In this document: in pieces, positions 1 to 8,913 of the stretch
Position numbering within the stretch: the first letter of the stretch is position 1
Layout: every line of letters starts with the position of its first letter
DNA from: Streptomyces sp. Q6
GTDB taxonomy: Bacteria > Actinomycetota > Actinomycetes > Streptomycetales > Streptomycetaceae
Assembly (NCBI RefSeq): GCF_036967205.1
Contig: NZ_CP146022.1
Location: forward strand, 8,432,001 to 8,496,000
Direction of reading: 5' to 3'
Length of the DNA: 64,000 nt
The notes under the pieces: model-generated
Databases searched by the model: none
What the model saw: only the letters and a program-made list of their open reading frames with translations
What the model was told of the DNA's origin: nothing
Position numbers and translations under genes: made by a program

Positions 1-451
1 CGGCCAGGATCCGTCCGGCGGTGGTCAGCTGCACCAGGAGCAGAGGAGTGAGGACGACCAGGCTCGCGACACCCAGCGCCCTGCGAACCGACGGATCGCC
101 GAGCCGGTCGGCGAGGAAGTCGCCCAGGGTGAACGCGCCGACGCGGCGCAGGCGTTCGCCCAGGAACCGCATCACGAAGAACAGAGACAGGACCGTGGCA
201 CCGGCGAACAACATGCCGTCCGCGCCGTCGAGGGCGACCGCGCCCGTGGTACTGAGCAAGGTCGCCGCGGAGATGTAGTCACCGGCGATGGCGAGCCCAC
301 CGCCGACCGGTCCGAAGGCCGCGCTGCCTCCCGCGTAGAAGTGCTCGGGGTCGTCCAGATCGGCCGCCGCGAGCCCGCACAGCAGCAGCGACACAGCGAC
401 GAAGCCGAGAAAGACCACGACCGCGAACGACTGTCCGTCGCCGCCGCTCAC
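1..451 (-). CDS. Solute:sodium symporter (SSS family), N-terminal part
   Basis: The minus strand reads an open frame from a GTG at 451 to the window edge (150 codons, 3' end missing). The protein opens with a hydrophobic helix, then the stretch EHFYAGGSAAFGPVGGGLA and GDYISAATLLSTTG, which are hallmarks of acetate/pyruvate-type sodium symporters (ActP/MctC branch). Later helices (LFAGATVLSLFFVMRFLGE; FTLGDFLADRLGD) also fit the family. Such proteins take up small monocarboxylates with Na+ across the plasma membrane. Family assignment is firm; the substrate is inferred. No partner DUF485 gene, which often precedes actP, was recognised immediately upstream. Confidence 0.85.
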   Translation of the reverse strand, partial: MSGGDGQSFAVVVFLGFVAVSLLLCGLAAADLDDPEHFYAGGSAAFGPVGGGLAIAGDYISAATLLSTTGAVALDGADGMLFAGATVLSLFFVMRFLGERLRRVGAFTLGDFLADRLGDPSVRRALGVASLVVLTPLLLVQLTTAGRILA

Positions 452-896
452 GGTCGACGCTCCCGCACGACCGGTCTCCGACGGTGGGTGAGGGGGATGC
501 GGACGGCTGAAGGAATCGGACTCGGACTCGGATACGGAGTCCCCGTCCGAGTCGAACGAGGTGCGGGAGAAGACATGCCGGGTATGGCATCAGCCGCTCG
601 GCCGACGCGTACAGACGAAGGAACGTTCTGAAGGCGTCCGCACAACGTGGCCGAGAACGTGTTGTGCAGGCGTACAAACCCTCAGCTCGGCGGCGGGTAC
701 GCCGAAGTCGTGGCCGGCGCCGTGAACGAGGACGTCCCCCGCGACGCGAACGCCGGAACCACCCCGCTCCTCAAGAGCAGCTCTTCCAGCCTGATGGCGG
801 CTCCCCAGGAGCGCTGACCGGCCGGACGTTCCGATGCTGCCGGCCGTCCGCGACCACGTATCGCATCCAGGTCACCTCCACCTCGGCCCAGTGCGT
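452..896. other. Intergenic region without a recognisable gene
   Basis: This stretch lies upstream of the symporter and downstream of the wall-anchored protein gene. Open frames on both strands are arginine-rich and match no family I know, so they look like GC-rich shadow frames. It should hold the symporter promoter. Confidence 0.4.
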
Positions 897-935
897 GCGA
901 GAGGCCCGGCGCGTGGTCGCGACCGGGCCTCTCGC
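897..935 (-). terminator. Rho-independent-like hairpin after the wall-anchored protein gene
   Basis: Perfect 13-bp inverted repeat (897-909 with 923-935) around a 13-nt loop, about 65 bp beyond the stop codon of the large surface-protein gene at 1002. No U-tract follows, as is common in Streptomyces. Confidence 0.7.
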
Positions 936-1001
936 CGGCTTCCTACGTGGAGATCCCTTCGATCCAGCCTGTCGGTACAGGGCGTCGAGTCGGGTCGGGA
1001 C

Positions 1002-4000
1002 TCAGTCGCCCGTGCGGCGCGAGCGGCGTGCGCCGGCGAAGAGCAGGGTGCCGAGGCAGAGCAGGATCGCGGCGCCGATGCCGGTGAACAGCATGGCGTC
1101 GGAGGATCCCGTCTCCGGGAGATGGCCCTGCGGCGACGCGGGCGTGCCGGGCTTGTCCGGTGTCCCGGGCGTGTGGGGCTCGTTCGGCACGCTGGGAGTG
1201 GGCGGCGGGATCTTTCCGGTGGTGGAGCACTCTGAGCGCGTCGTTCCGGTCCGGCAGTCGGAGTCGTCGGGGCCGATGACCGTGTTGGTCATGGTGCGGT
1301 CGCCGGTGACCGGGTCGTCGACGGTGACGGAGTAGGTGACGGTCACGGTCTTGCCAGCCGGGACGGTGCCGCTCCAGGTCAGCTTCGGCCTGGTGTAGGA
1401 GACCGTGCCGGCGGTGGCGGAGGCGGCGCCGCTGTAGGAGGCGTCGTCGAGAAGGCCGGTCAGGTCGTCGGTGAAGGTGGCGCCGACGTACTCCGCCGAA
1501 CCGCTGCTCGCGACGGTGACGGTGTAGGTCACCGTGTCGCCGGGCTCGGGCGTGGTGGTGGAAGCGGTTTTGGCGAGGACGAGATGGGCGGCCTCGACCG
1601 GGACCGCGTAGTCCTCGATCTCACCGGGGCCGCCGAACCCGGTCGGTGACGGATCGCCGGGAGCCCGCTTGCCGAACACGGCGCTCCAGGCGGCCCGTTC
1701 GACCGGTGTGCCGCTCGCCGGGGTGGGATCGGTGCCCAGGCTCTCGGCGCCGAACAGGCGAAGCCGCAGGAACGTGGTGTCGGCGGTGAGGTCCTCCAGG
1801 CCGTTCCAGGTGAGGGTGGCGCTGGTGGCGCCGGGCGGAACCGTGGCCTGTACCGCCTCGCGGGCCTCGAACTCGCCGTCCTGGTCGCGGTCCAGCCAGC
1901 CCACCAGGAGGGCGGGACGGTCCGTGGTGTTGGTGACCTTGGGGTGCAGCGTGACGGAGCCCTGGTGGGTGGAGAGGCGGGGCGCGCTGAGGGCGTCCTC
2001 CGCCTGGTCGGCGTCGGCGTCACCGTGCGGCGCGCCGTCGGTGTCCTGTTCCACGGCCGTGCCGAGGCGCAGGCCGTCGACGATCTCGTGGTGGGCGCCC
2101 GCCTCGCCGCGGGTGGTGCCGTAGGTGTCGGGTGCGTCGCCGAAGTCGTACGAGGGGGCGGGCAGGACGGTGCGGCAGTCCAGATCGGTGGTGCCGGCCG
2201 GGCAGTTGGAGCCGGGGCCGCCGACCAGTCCGTTCACGAAGGTGCCGTCGCCGTCACCGGGTCCTCCCACGCGGGCGGTGTAGGTGAGGGTGGCGGTGGT
2301 TCCCGGCGCGAGGTCGCCGGTCCAGGACAGGGTCGGCTCCGTGTAGGTGACGGTGCCGGTGGTGGCCCGGGCGTCGTCGTTGTAGGTGGCGTCGTCCAGG
2401 ACGTCGGCGAGGTCGTCGGTGAGGGTGGCGCCGGGGTAGGGCGCATCGCTGTCGTTGGTGACGGTCACGGTGTACGTGATGGTGTCACCGGGCCGTGGGT
2501 TCTGCGGTGCGGCCGTCTTCCGGATCGTGAGGGACGGGATGGGGGTGGTGGTCGTGCACCGCGGGTTCCGGGCCTCGGCGGGGCAGTTGGTGCCGGGAAC
2601 GTCACCGGTGACGGTGTTGGTCATCTTCTGGTCGCCGGTGAGCGGGTCGTTGATCGTCACGGAGTACGTGACGGTGACGGATCCCGCGGCCGGGATGTCG
2701 CCGGTCCACTTCAGCTTCTTGTCGGCGTAGGTGGCGCGGCCGCCGGTGGCCTGCGCGTCGTCGTTGTAGGTGGCGTCGTCGATGACCTTCGTCAGGTCGT
2801 CGGTGAAGGCCGCGTCGTCGTAGGCCGCGGTATCGCTGTCGTTGGTGACGGTCACCGTGTAGGTGACGGTGTCTCCGGGCAGCGGTGCGGCCGGGTCCGC
2901 GGACTTGGAGAGGGTGAGGGTGGGCACGTCGTTCGTCGTCGCGCACTCCGGGTCCGTCGAGCCCTGCGGGCACTCGGCGCCGGGGCTCGTGGAGACGACG
3001 GCGTTGCCGAGCCGACCGTCGCCGAGTTCGGACGGGTCGGTGAAGACGGTGACGGAGTAGCTGAGGGTGACGGTGTCGCCGGCCGGGACGTCGCCGGTCC
3101 AGCTCACCTGCCGGCCGGTGTCGGCGACGGTCCCCGAGGTGGCCTTCGCGTCGTTGTTGTACGTGGCGTCGTCGACGACGTCCGTCAGGTCGTCGCTGAA
3201 CGTGGCGCCCGCGTAAGGGCCTTTGCCGGAGTTGGTGAGGGTGATCGTGTAGGTGACCTTGGTGCCGGGCTTGACGGTTCCCCGGGCGCTGGAGGTCTTC
3301 CTGATGTCCAGGTCGGCGACCGCGACGGTGGTCGTACACCCTGTCCCGGTCGCGTCGGCGCAGTTCGACCGGTCGGAACCGGTGACCGCGTTGGTCAGCA
3401 GTCCGTCGCCGGTGACCGGGTCGTGCACCGTCACCGAGTACGTGATCGTGGCGCCGGCACCCGGGGCGAGTGTCTCGGACCAGTCCAGTTTCCCATCGGC
3501 GTAGGTGACGTCGCCGACACTGGCACGGGCGTCCTGCCCGTACGCGGCGTCGTCCAGGACCTTCGTCAGGTCGTCGGTGAGGGTCGCGGCGACGGGCACG
3601 CGGCCCGGGTTCTTCACCGTGATGGTGTAGTCGACCTTCTGGCCCGGCACGACCGGCTCGCCGGGTGCCGGGGACGAGGTCTTGCTGATGGTGTAGCGAG
3701 GGTCCTGGAACTCGACCGTCGCGCAGTCCGGCGCGTTCACTCCGACGAGGTCGCTGACGTTCTCCGCGCAGTTGCTGTACGAGCCGGTGTCCGCGGTGAT
3801 CTGCACACTGAGCGTGCACGAGGTCTGTCCGGCCCTGAGGTCGCCGGACAGTTTCACCGTCGTACCGCCGCTCGTCGCTCCGACGCTTCCGCCGGTGCAC
3901 GTGGTGGACGTGGCGGCCGGGTCGGCGACCGTCAGTCCGGCCGGGAGGTTGTCGGTGAAGGACCAGCCGGACTTGGCGTACAGGTCCGAGGTGTTGGTGA

Positions 4001-4874
4001 CGGTGAACGTCAGCGTCGATGTACCGCCACTGGGCGCGACGGCGGGGCTGAAGGCCTTGTCGACGGACGGCGTCACGTCGAGGACGCGAATGTTGTCGAA
4101 CGCCGCGTCGTTCCCGCTGCCCGAGCCCTGCGCGTTGATCATCCGTACGCCGAGCTGGTCGCCGCTGAACAGGATGGGGTTGTCCGCGGCCCGGTTGACG
4201 ACCTTCGTCGAGCCGACGGAGCGCGCGGCCGGGTCGGTGCACGGGTTGATGCCCCGGTCGGAGGCGGGGATCGCCGTGGCCCCGTCCATCAGGAAGAACT
4301 TCAACGACGGTCCGACGGCGAAGCAGTTCATGGCGGCCGAGTCGACGGAGAAGGTGATGAACCGGTTGCGGGAGGTCAGCGGGATCGGTTCGGCCGTCTC
4401 GAATTCGACCTTGTTGGCACCGGGGTCGGCGGCGGTGAACGCCGTGACCGCCTGGTTCCGCTCCGGGGCCGCTGCTCCGTTGTACGTGCCGAGGGCCTGC
4501 GCGAGGTCGCGGGACATGTTCCACCAGGACGCGTTGTTCCGGCAGTCGGTGATTCCCGGCGCGAAGTTCGCGCTGTCCGCGCTGTTGTCGACCACCCAGC
4601 CGTTGCAGTTGTCCAGCCACGCCGCGTTCGCGGTGTACGAATCGGCGACGGGCGCGGCGCCGGTGTACGCGGTCAGCCGGACCGGAGCCGCCGTGTTCTC
4701 GAAGTCCTCGGCGTACACCGGGACCGGATCCTTCGGCGAACCGGGGGCCGCGGCGCGGACGTTGCTCGGCATGGTGTCCAGGGAGGGTGGCGCGGCCCGT
4801 GCCGGAAGTCCGCCGCTCAACGCGAGCGCCGCACTGAGCAGCAGCGCCGGCGTGGTCCATCTACTGCGATTCAT
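1002..4874 (-). CDS. LPxTG-anchored surface protein with DUF11-type repeats and a GEVED domain
   Basis: A ~1290-residue protein. An N-terminal signal peptide (MNRSRWTTPALLLSAALAL, then ARAAP) precedes a ~250-residue domain. A degenerate DUF11-like domain follows, then four tandem ~130-residue repeats, each opening with a KT/KS-rich strand (for example LTIRKTAAP) and containing a TDDL-x5-DDATY-like block. A GEVED-like domain (GWLDRDQDGEFEAREAV; GEIEDYAVPVE) and a fifth repeat come next. The C-terminus is a Pro/Thr linker, the sortase signal LPETG at about 40 residues from the end, a hydrophobic helix and a basic tail. It should be exported and linked to peptidoglycan, acting as a stalk or adhesin. 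I chose ATG 4874; an upstream GTG at 4913 is in frame but would bury the signal peptide. The role is inferred. Confidence 0.88.
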   Translation of the reverse strand: MNRSRWTTPALLLSAALALSGGLPARAAPPSLDTMPSNVRAAAPGSPKDPVPVYAEDFENTAAPVRLTAYTGAAPVADSYTANAAWLDNCNGWVVDNSADSANFAPGITDCRNNASWWNMSRDLAQALGTYNGAAAPERNQAVTAFTAADPGANKVEFETAEPIPLTSRNRFITFSVDSAAMNCFAVGPSLKFFLMDGATAIPASDRGINPCTDPAARSVGSTKVVNRAADNPILFSGDQLGVRMINAQGSGSGNDAAFDNIRVLDVTPSVDKAFSPAVAPSGGTSTLTFTVTNTSDLYAKSGWSFTDNLPAGLTVADPAATSTTCTGGSVGATSGGTTVKLSGDLRAGQTSCTLSVQITADTGSYSNCAENVSDLVGVNAPDCATVEFQDPRYTISKTSSPAPGEPVVPGQKVDYTITVKNPGRVPVAATLTDDLTKVLDDAAYGQDARASVGDVTYADGKLDWSETLAPGAGATITYSVTVHDPVTGDGLLTNAVTGSDRSNCADATGTGCTTTVAVADLDIRKTSSARGTVKPGTKVTYTITLTNSGKGPYAGATFSDDLTDVVDDATYNNDAKATSGTVADTGRQVSWTGDVPAGDTVTLSYSVTVFTDPSELGDGRLGNAVVSTSPGAECPQGSTDPECATTNDVPTLTLSKSADPAAPLPGDTVTYTVTVTNDSDTAAYDDAAFTDDLTKVIDDATYNDDAQATGGRATYADKKLKWTGDIPAAGSVTVTYSVTINDPLTGDQKMTNTVTGDVPGTNCPAEARNPRCTTTTPIPSLTIRKTAAPQNPRPGDTITYTVTVTNDSDAPYPGATLTDDLADVLDDATYNDDARATTGTVTYTEPTLSWTGDLAPGTTATLTYTARVGGPGDGDGTFVNGLVGGPGSNCPAGTTDLDCRTVLPAPSYDFGDAPDTYGTTRGEAGAHHEIVDGLRLGTAVEQDTDGAPHGDADADQAEDALSAPRLSTHQGSVTLHPKVTNTTDRPALLVGWLDRDQDGEFEAREAVQATVPPGATSATLTWNGLEDLTADTTFLRLRLFGAESLGTDPTPASGTPVERAAWSAVFGKRAPGDPSPTGFGGPGEIEDYAVPVEAAHLVLAKTASTTTPEPGDTVTYTVTVASSGSAEYVGATFTDDLTGLLDDASYSGAASATAGTVSYTRPKLTWSGTVPAGKTVTVTYSVTVDDPVTGDRTMTNTVIGPDDSDCRTGTTRSECSTTGKIPPPTPSVPNEPHTPGTPDKPGTPASPQGHLPETGSSDAMLFTGIGAAILLCLGTLLFAGARRSRRTGD
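2150..3700 (-). repeat. Four tandem ~390-bp repeats encoding DUF11-like domains
   Basis: The repeat starts, marked by the conserved KT/KS strand, fall near 3690, 3305, 2910 and 2530, giving a 380-400 bp period. A fifth copy lies at about 1210-1590 after the GEVED domain. Copies share blocks such as the coding for DDATYN-DDA, so recombination could change domain number. Confidence 0.75.
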
Positions 4875-5049
4875 GATCACAGAGTCACATCGGGACGCTA
4901 CGGAATGTGACACATCGTCACGATAAGTTACGGAAATGACCTGTCTGGGCGCTCGGCGCGAGTCGGAACGGGGGAGGGGGTGCTTCCGGGCGCGGTCCGG
5001 CGGGGTGGGTCGATCGGGGGGAGAGGCCGAAGAGCGGGTCCGCCGAGCC

Positions 5050-6015
5050 TCAGTGACCCGGTCCCGGATCCGGATGGACGGGCGCGTGGATTCCGGCGCG
5101 GGCGGCCTCGAGCTGAGCGGCGAAAGCGATGCCGAGGAACAGGGCGACGGCCGTGAGGTTGGCCCACAGCAACAGGGCGATGAACGCCGTGAGCGGGCCG
5201 TAGATCGACCCGAACGCCCCGCTCTTGCCCACGTAGAGGGCCAGCAGCCACGTGGCAGCGACCCACAGCGCGAGGTGGACCGCCGACCCGAAGGCGAGCC
5301 ACGTATAGCCCGGCTGTATCCGGCGCGGCGCCCTGCGCAGGATCACCGCGGACGCGATCCAGGCAAGCAGCAGCCCGGCGGGTATCTGCAACGCGCCCCA
5401 CCAGCCGATGCCGCCGTGGTCGTCCCCGGTGCTGCGCGCCACCGCGTCGCCCACGGCCGAACCGGCGACCATCACGAGGAACCCCAGCACCATGGGCAGC
5501 CCCGCGGTGAAGGACAGCACCACCGCCCGGCCGTACTTCGCGGGCCCGGGACGGTCGCGCTCGATGCCGTAGATACGGTTCGCACCCCGCTCGACCTGGC
5601 CCATGGCCGACGCAAGGTTCAGCACGGCGAAGACCAGACCGAGCCAGAGCGCCACCGTGCTCGCCACGTTGCTGTCCGCTGTGCGACGCGTACCGTCGAG
5701 GGCCTTCTCCACCACATCGGCGCTCGCGCCCGGCACGATCCCGCCCAGCGTCAGCTCGATGACGCGGCCCACGGGCTCGGTGTGGACGCTGGTCGCCAGA
5801 CCGACGAGCACGACGGTGAAGGGCACCAGCCCGAGCACCATCTGGAAGGCGAGCGCCCGAGCGTTGGTGAAACCGTCGGCGTAACGAAAGCGGCTGAAGG
5901 AGTCCAGCAACAGCCGCACGCCGCCGTAGCGGCGCAGGGCGGCGAAGGCTTCGTCACCGGAGAGTTCCTCTCCGATCATGTCCCGGGTCTGAGGGACGTG
6001 GACGACGGTTCCCAC
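5050..6015 (-). CDS. YihY/BrkB family membrane protein
   Basis: 321 residues with about six hydrophobic helices and the family signatures: ARALAFQMVLGLVPFTVVL near residue 55, then the central WLGLVFAVLNLASAMGQVERGANRIYGI and the terminal IYGPLTAFIALLLWANLTAVALFLGIAFAAQLE. BrkB/YihY proteins are inner-membrane proteins once called ribonuclease BN; a transport role has been suggested but the substrate is unknown. GTG start at 6015 has a GAGGAG Shine-Dalgarno about 10 nt upstream. It stands alone between two convergent or tandem units. A second, different paralogue lies at 47374. Confidence 0.9.
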   Translation of the reverse strand: MGTVVHVPQTRDMIGEELSGDEAFAALRRYGGVRLLLDSFSRFRYADGFTNARALAFQMVLGLVPFTVVLVGLATSVHTEPVGRVIELTLGGIVPGASADVVEKALDGTRRTADSNVASTVALWLGLVFAVLNLASAMGQVERGANRIYGIERDRPGPAKYGRAVVLSFTAGLPMVLGFLVMVAGSAVGDAVARSTGDDHGGIGWWGALQIPAGLLLAWIASAVILRRAPRRIQPGYTWLAFGSAVHLALWVAATWLLALYVGKSGAFGSIYGPLTAFIALLLWANLTAVALFLGIAFAAQLEAARAGIHAPVHPDPGPGH

Positions 6016-6239
6016 AGCGGGGGTGCTCCTCGGTTCGACAGGTCGGTGCGGTCCCTCTCCGCCTGCCCGCTCGCTCGCCGGTCACGCGATCGGGCCTGCC
6101 TCGGCGCGGGGCACGTCGACCGAGGCTCACGGAGGCGTCCTTCGACGGCGTGACAACTCGCACCCCTTCGGGGGTAGTTGGAATCACCGTCCGCGACGGA
6201 GCGGACGGGCGGAAGAACTGATCCGGAGCTGGAGAGGTG

Positions 6240-6638
6240 ATGGCTGTGACGGAGCCCGCGATCGCGTCCACGGTGCTGGCACGCGGGAGTTCCTTGGACG
6301 GCCCGGGCGACTGGGCGCTGTTCATCGGGATCTTCGCGGTGTATCTGGCGATCGGCTACGCGTTGGAGTACCGGTCGAAGAGGCGCAGGGGAGCGCGGCG
6401 CCCGACGAAGGCCGCGGTGGAGGGACTGTTCACCGAGCGCAGCGGTGCTGATCCGCTCCAGAGATTCTCCAGCCGCATGGTGATGCTGGTGGGCGCGCTG
6501 GCGGCGGGCGGGGCCGGCTATGCGACCCGGAGCGCGCCCATGGCCGTACAGATCGTGTCGGTCGGTGCAGTCGCCCTGGCGGGCATCTTCGCCTGGGCGT
6601 ACTTCGACCATCGCACGGAGTCGCGGGACGAGACGTGA
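6240..6638 (+). CDS. Small two- to three-helix membrane protein, unknown function
   Basis: About 132 residues. One helix lies near residue 25 (WALFIGIFAVYLAIGYALEY), followed by a basic loop (RSKRRRGARR), then two helices (MVMLVGALAAGGAGYA; IVSVGAVALAGIFAWAYF). Shine-Dalgarno GGAGAGG at 6231-6237 is only 2 nt from ATG 6240 but 8 nt from GTG 6246, so the true start may be 6246. No family is recognised. It begins a plus-strand unit next to the divergent BrkB gene. Confidence 0.7.
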   Translation: MAVTEPAIASTVLARGSSLDGPGDWALFIGIFAVYLAIGYALEYRSKRRRGARRPTKAAVEGLFTERSGADPLQRFSSRMVMLVGALAAGGAGYATRSAPMAVQIVSVGAVALAGIFAWAYFDHRTESRDET

Positions 6639-6799
6639 CCCGAGGGGGAAGCGAGGCAGCATGCCCGTCGCGCCGGTCACCCTGAGGTCGTGGACGTGGA
6701 GCGTGGAGCCGTGCGCGGAGATGTCGTCGGCATCCGACGTGACGACGTTGCGCGGTAGTCGGCTGTCTCGGCCGCCTCGTTCGGGCGCGCGAGGGTGCG

Positions 6800-7096
6800 C
6801 TACGCGTCCTCGCCGCCCCCGCGTCGGGTCCGCCGGATCCGGATCGGGCCGCGGGCCGTGTCCGGGTCGACGCGACGGCCCCCTTGAGTGATCTCCACCT
6901 GGCCTGCCAGGGCGAGCTGCCGGGCGGCGTTCCGTACGGGCTCCATGAGGGCACGCCACCCCTCGGCCCGGTCCCCTTCGTACGCGGCTCGCGCGGCGTC
7001 CGAGGGGCAGATCGAGGAGCTCGGATCACGTTGCGCCAGCAGGTCCAGGACGACCTGCTGCAAACGCCGCTCTGCCACGTGCTCGTCATGGGTCAC
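6800..7096 (-). CDS. DUF3253 domain protein
   Basis: 98 residues from GTG 7096. The core (LQQVVLDLLAQRDPSSSICP, then SDAARA, WRALMEPVRNAARQLALAG and VEITQGG) matches DUF3253, a short winged-helix-like domain found alone in many actinobacteria. The C-terminus RGPIRIRRTRRGG is typical. Biochemical function is unknown. The longer frame extending to 7315 is rejected because the added part is Pro/Arg-rich and overlaps the divergent FKBP promoter. Confidence 0.75.
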   Translation of the reverse strand: MTHDEHVAERRLQQVVLDLLAQRDPSSSICPSDAARAAYEGDRAEGWRALMEPVRNAARQLALAGQVEITQGGRRVDPDTARGPIRIRRTRRGGGEDA

Positions 7097-7299
7097 CCGG
7101 CCAGGGTCCCACCGGCCGCAGCGAGGCGCGCGATGAGTCGGTCTCGCTCGTGCGGGTCGAGCGGGCGCGAGACCCGTGTGCCACGGCATGGAGTGAAACG
7201 CCTGGCAGGGGGGCGCAGGTAGCGTGGTCGGCTGCCGCATGGAGTGTCCATGTGTCCGGCCCTGACAGGGAGGGCGCGGCGGCGAACGAGGGGTTCGAG

Positions 7300-7719
7300 A
7301 TGAGCGATCTGACAAAGCCCACAGTTGAGGTTCCCGAGGGGGATGCCCCCACCGAGCTGTCGTTCCGGGACCTGGTCGAGGGGGAGGGCCCCGAGGCGCG
7401 ACCGGGCCGGGTCGTCCAAATTCACTATGTGGGGGTGACGTTCGCGTCCGGCAGGGAGTTCGACTCCTCCTGGGAGCAGGGGCGGCCGTTCAAGTTCGCT
7501 GTGGGCGGTGGCAAGGCCATCAAGGGCATGGACCGGGGAGTGAGGGGAATGAAGGTGGGCGGTCGGCGCGAGATCGTTGTTCCGCCGCGTCTTGGTTACG
7601 GCAAACAATCGCCCTCGTCGTCGATCCCGCCCGGCTCGACGCTGGTCTTCGTCGTGGACCTGGTCACGGTCGTGGGCGGACCCACCCAAGCGCGGCCAGG
7701 TCTCGCCGGCTCGGCCTGA
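7300..7719 (+). CDS. FKBP-type peptidyl-prolyl cis-trans isomerase
   Basis: 139 residues, a single FKBP domain with the usual landmarks: VVQIHYVGVTFASGREFDSS near residue 40, then FAVGGGKAIKGMDRGVRGMK, REIVVPPRLGYG and STLVFVVDLV. The aromatic and acidic active-site positions (Y, F, D, F, I) are present. It catalyses prolyl isomerisation and probably acts in the cytoplasm, as no signal peptide is seen. Start ATG 7300 has GAGGGG upstream. Divergent from the DUF3253 gene. Confidence 0.92.
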   Translation: MSDLTKPTVEVPEGDAPTELSFRDLVEGEGPEARPGRVVQIHYVGVTFASGREFDSSWEQGRPFKFAVGGGKAIKGMDRGVRGMKVGGRREIVVPPRLGYGKQSPSSSIPPGSTLVFVVDLVTVVGGPTQARPGLAGSA

Positions 7720-7890
7720 ACCCGGCGCCCATGACGCGCCGAGCGGACACACCGGGCTCGCCCTCGGCGCCGTAGCCGACGAAGCCTGGCCACGCGGGCC
7801 CAGGACCCGCCGACCATCGTTGGACGGGGGCGAGGTACGACATCCCCTCCGTGACCATGGCCCGGCCCCGCCGCTCTGGACGGACGGCCG

Positions 7891-8844
7891 GTGCCGCATG
7901 ATGAGCCGGTGGACTTCGAGTCGTACCGGGGCGAGTTGATGGCCTTCTGCTACCGGATGCTGGGTTCGGTGCACGAGGCCGAGGATCTGGTGCAGGAGAC
8001 ACTGCTGCGCGCCTGGAAAGCTCGCGACCGGTACGACCCGGCGCGCGCCTCGGTGCGGACATGGCTGTACCGGATCGCCACCAACGCGTGCCTGACCGCC
8101 CTGGAGGGCCGCGGGCGACGGCCCTTGCCGTCCGGACTGGGTGCGCCGAGCGACGATCCCGGGGCGCCGCTGACGCCGGCGCTGGACGTGCCCTGGCTGG
8201 AGCCGTTCCCCGACGGACGGTTCGACGTGGAGGCCAGGGCCGATCTTCGACTCGCGTGGGTGGCCGCGACGCAGGTCCTGCCCGCGCGGCAGCGGGCGGT
8301 CCTGGTGCTGCGCGACGTGCTGGCGTTCACCGCCGCCGAGACCGCCCAGCATCTGGGGACCACCGTCGCGGCCGTCAACAGCGCGTTGCAGCGCGCCCGT
8401 GCCGCCGTCGTCGATGTGGGGGAAGCGGGGTCGGTCACCGAGCCGGATGACCCGAAGGTCCGGGCGGCCGTCCAGCGCTACATGCGGGCGTTCGAGGCCG
8501 CGGACGTCCCCGCGCTGGTGCGGCTGCTGGCTGATGACGCGGTGCTGGAGATGCCGCCGGTGCCGCTCTGGTACCGGGGCAGCGCGGACTACGGACGGTT
8601 CCTGGAACGGGTGTTCGTGATGCGGGGCGCCGGCTGGAGCATGCGAGAACTCGTCGCGAGTGGGCAGCCCGCGCTCGCCGCGTACGCGCCGGAGCCCGGC
8701 GGCGGGCGCCGGCTGCACAGCCTGCAAGTCCTGACCGTCGCCGGGGGCCGGATCGCTCACAACGTCGTGTTCACCGATCCGCGTGTCTTCGACACCTTCG
8801 GACTGCCGAGTCGGCTTCCCCACGATGGATTCCGAAAGTTCTGA
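7891..8844 (+). CDS. ECF sigma factor with C-terminal SnoaL-like domain (SigX5/SigG type)
   Basis: 317 residues. Sigma region 2 lies at about 12-75 (MAFCYRMLGSVHEAEDLVQE; RTWLYRIATNACLTAL) and region 4 at about 125-175 (LPARQRAVLVLRDVLAFTAA, then NSALQRARA). A SnoaL/NTF2-like domain occupies 190-310 (YMRAFEAADVPALVRLLADD). This architecture (TIGR02960-like, related to mycobacterial SigG) usually lacks a separate anti-sigma factor; the tail is thought to regulate activity. It directs RNA polymerase to unknown promoters. GTG 7891 is used; GTG 7909 is possible. A DHFR-like reductase gene follows 69 bp downstream, a common pairing. Confidence 0.92.
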   Translation: MPHDEPVDFESYRGELMAFCYRMLGSVHEAEDLVQETLLRAWKARDRYDPARASVRTWLYRIATNACLTALEGRGRRPLPSGLGAPSDDPGAPLTPALDVPWLEPFPDGRFDVEARADLRLAWVAATQVLPARQRAVLVLRDVLAFTAAETAQHLGTTVAAVNSALQRARAAVVDVGEAGSVTEPDDPKVRAAVQRYMRAFEAADVPALVRLLADDAVLEMPPVPLWYRGSADYGRFLERVFVMRGAGWSMRELVASGQPALAAYAPEPGGGRRLHSLQVLTVAGGRIAHNVVFTDPRVFDTFGLPSRLPHDGFRKF

Positions 8845-8913
8845 CAGCCGCGATGAGTCGGGGCGGTGCCGCCGGTACGTACCGGCGAACACCGAACCGA
8901 AGGAGATCTCACC

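Noticed and set aside
2602-4860. 752-codon minus-strand frame
   Set aside because: Shadow frame of the same surface protein gene; Arg/His-rich and without motifs.
1944-4910. 988-codon plus-strand open frame
   Set aside because: It is antisense to the large surface-protein gene, Gly/Val/Arg-rich with no domain, and arises from the codon bias of the true gene.
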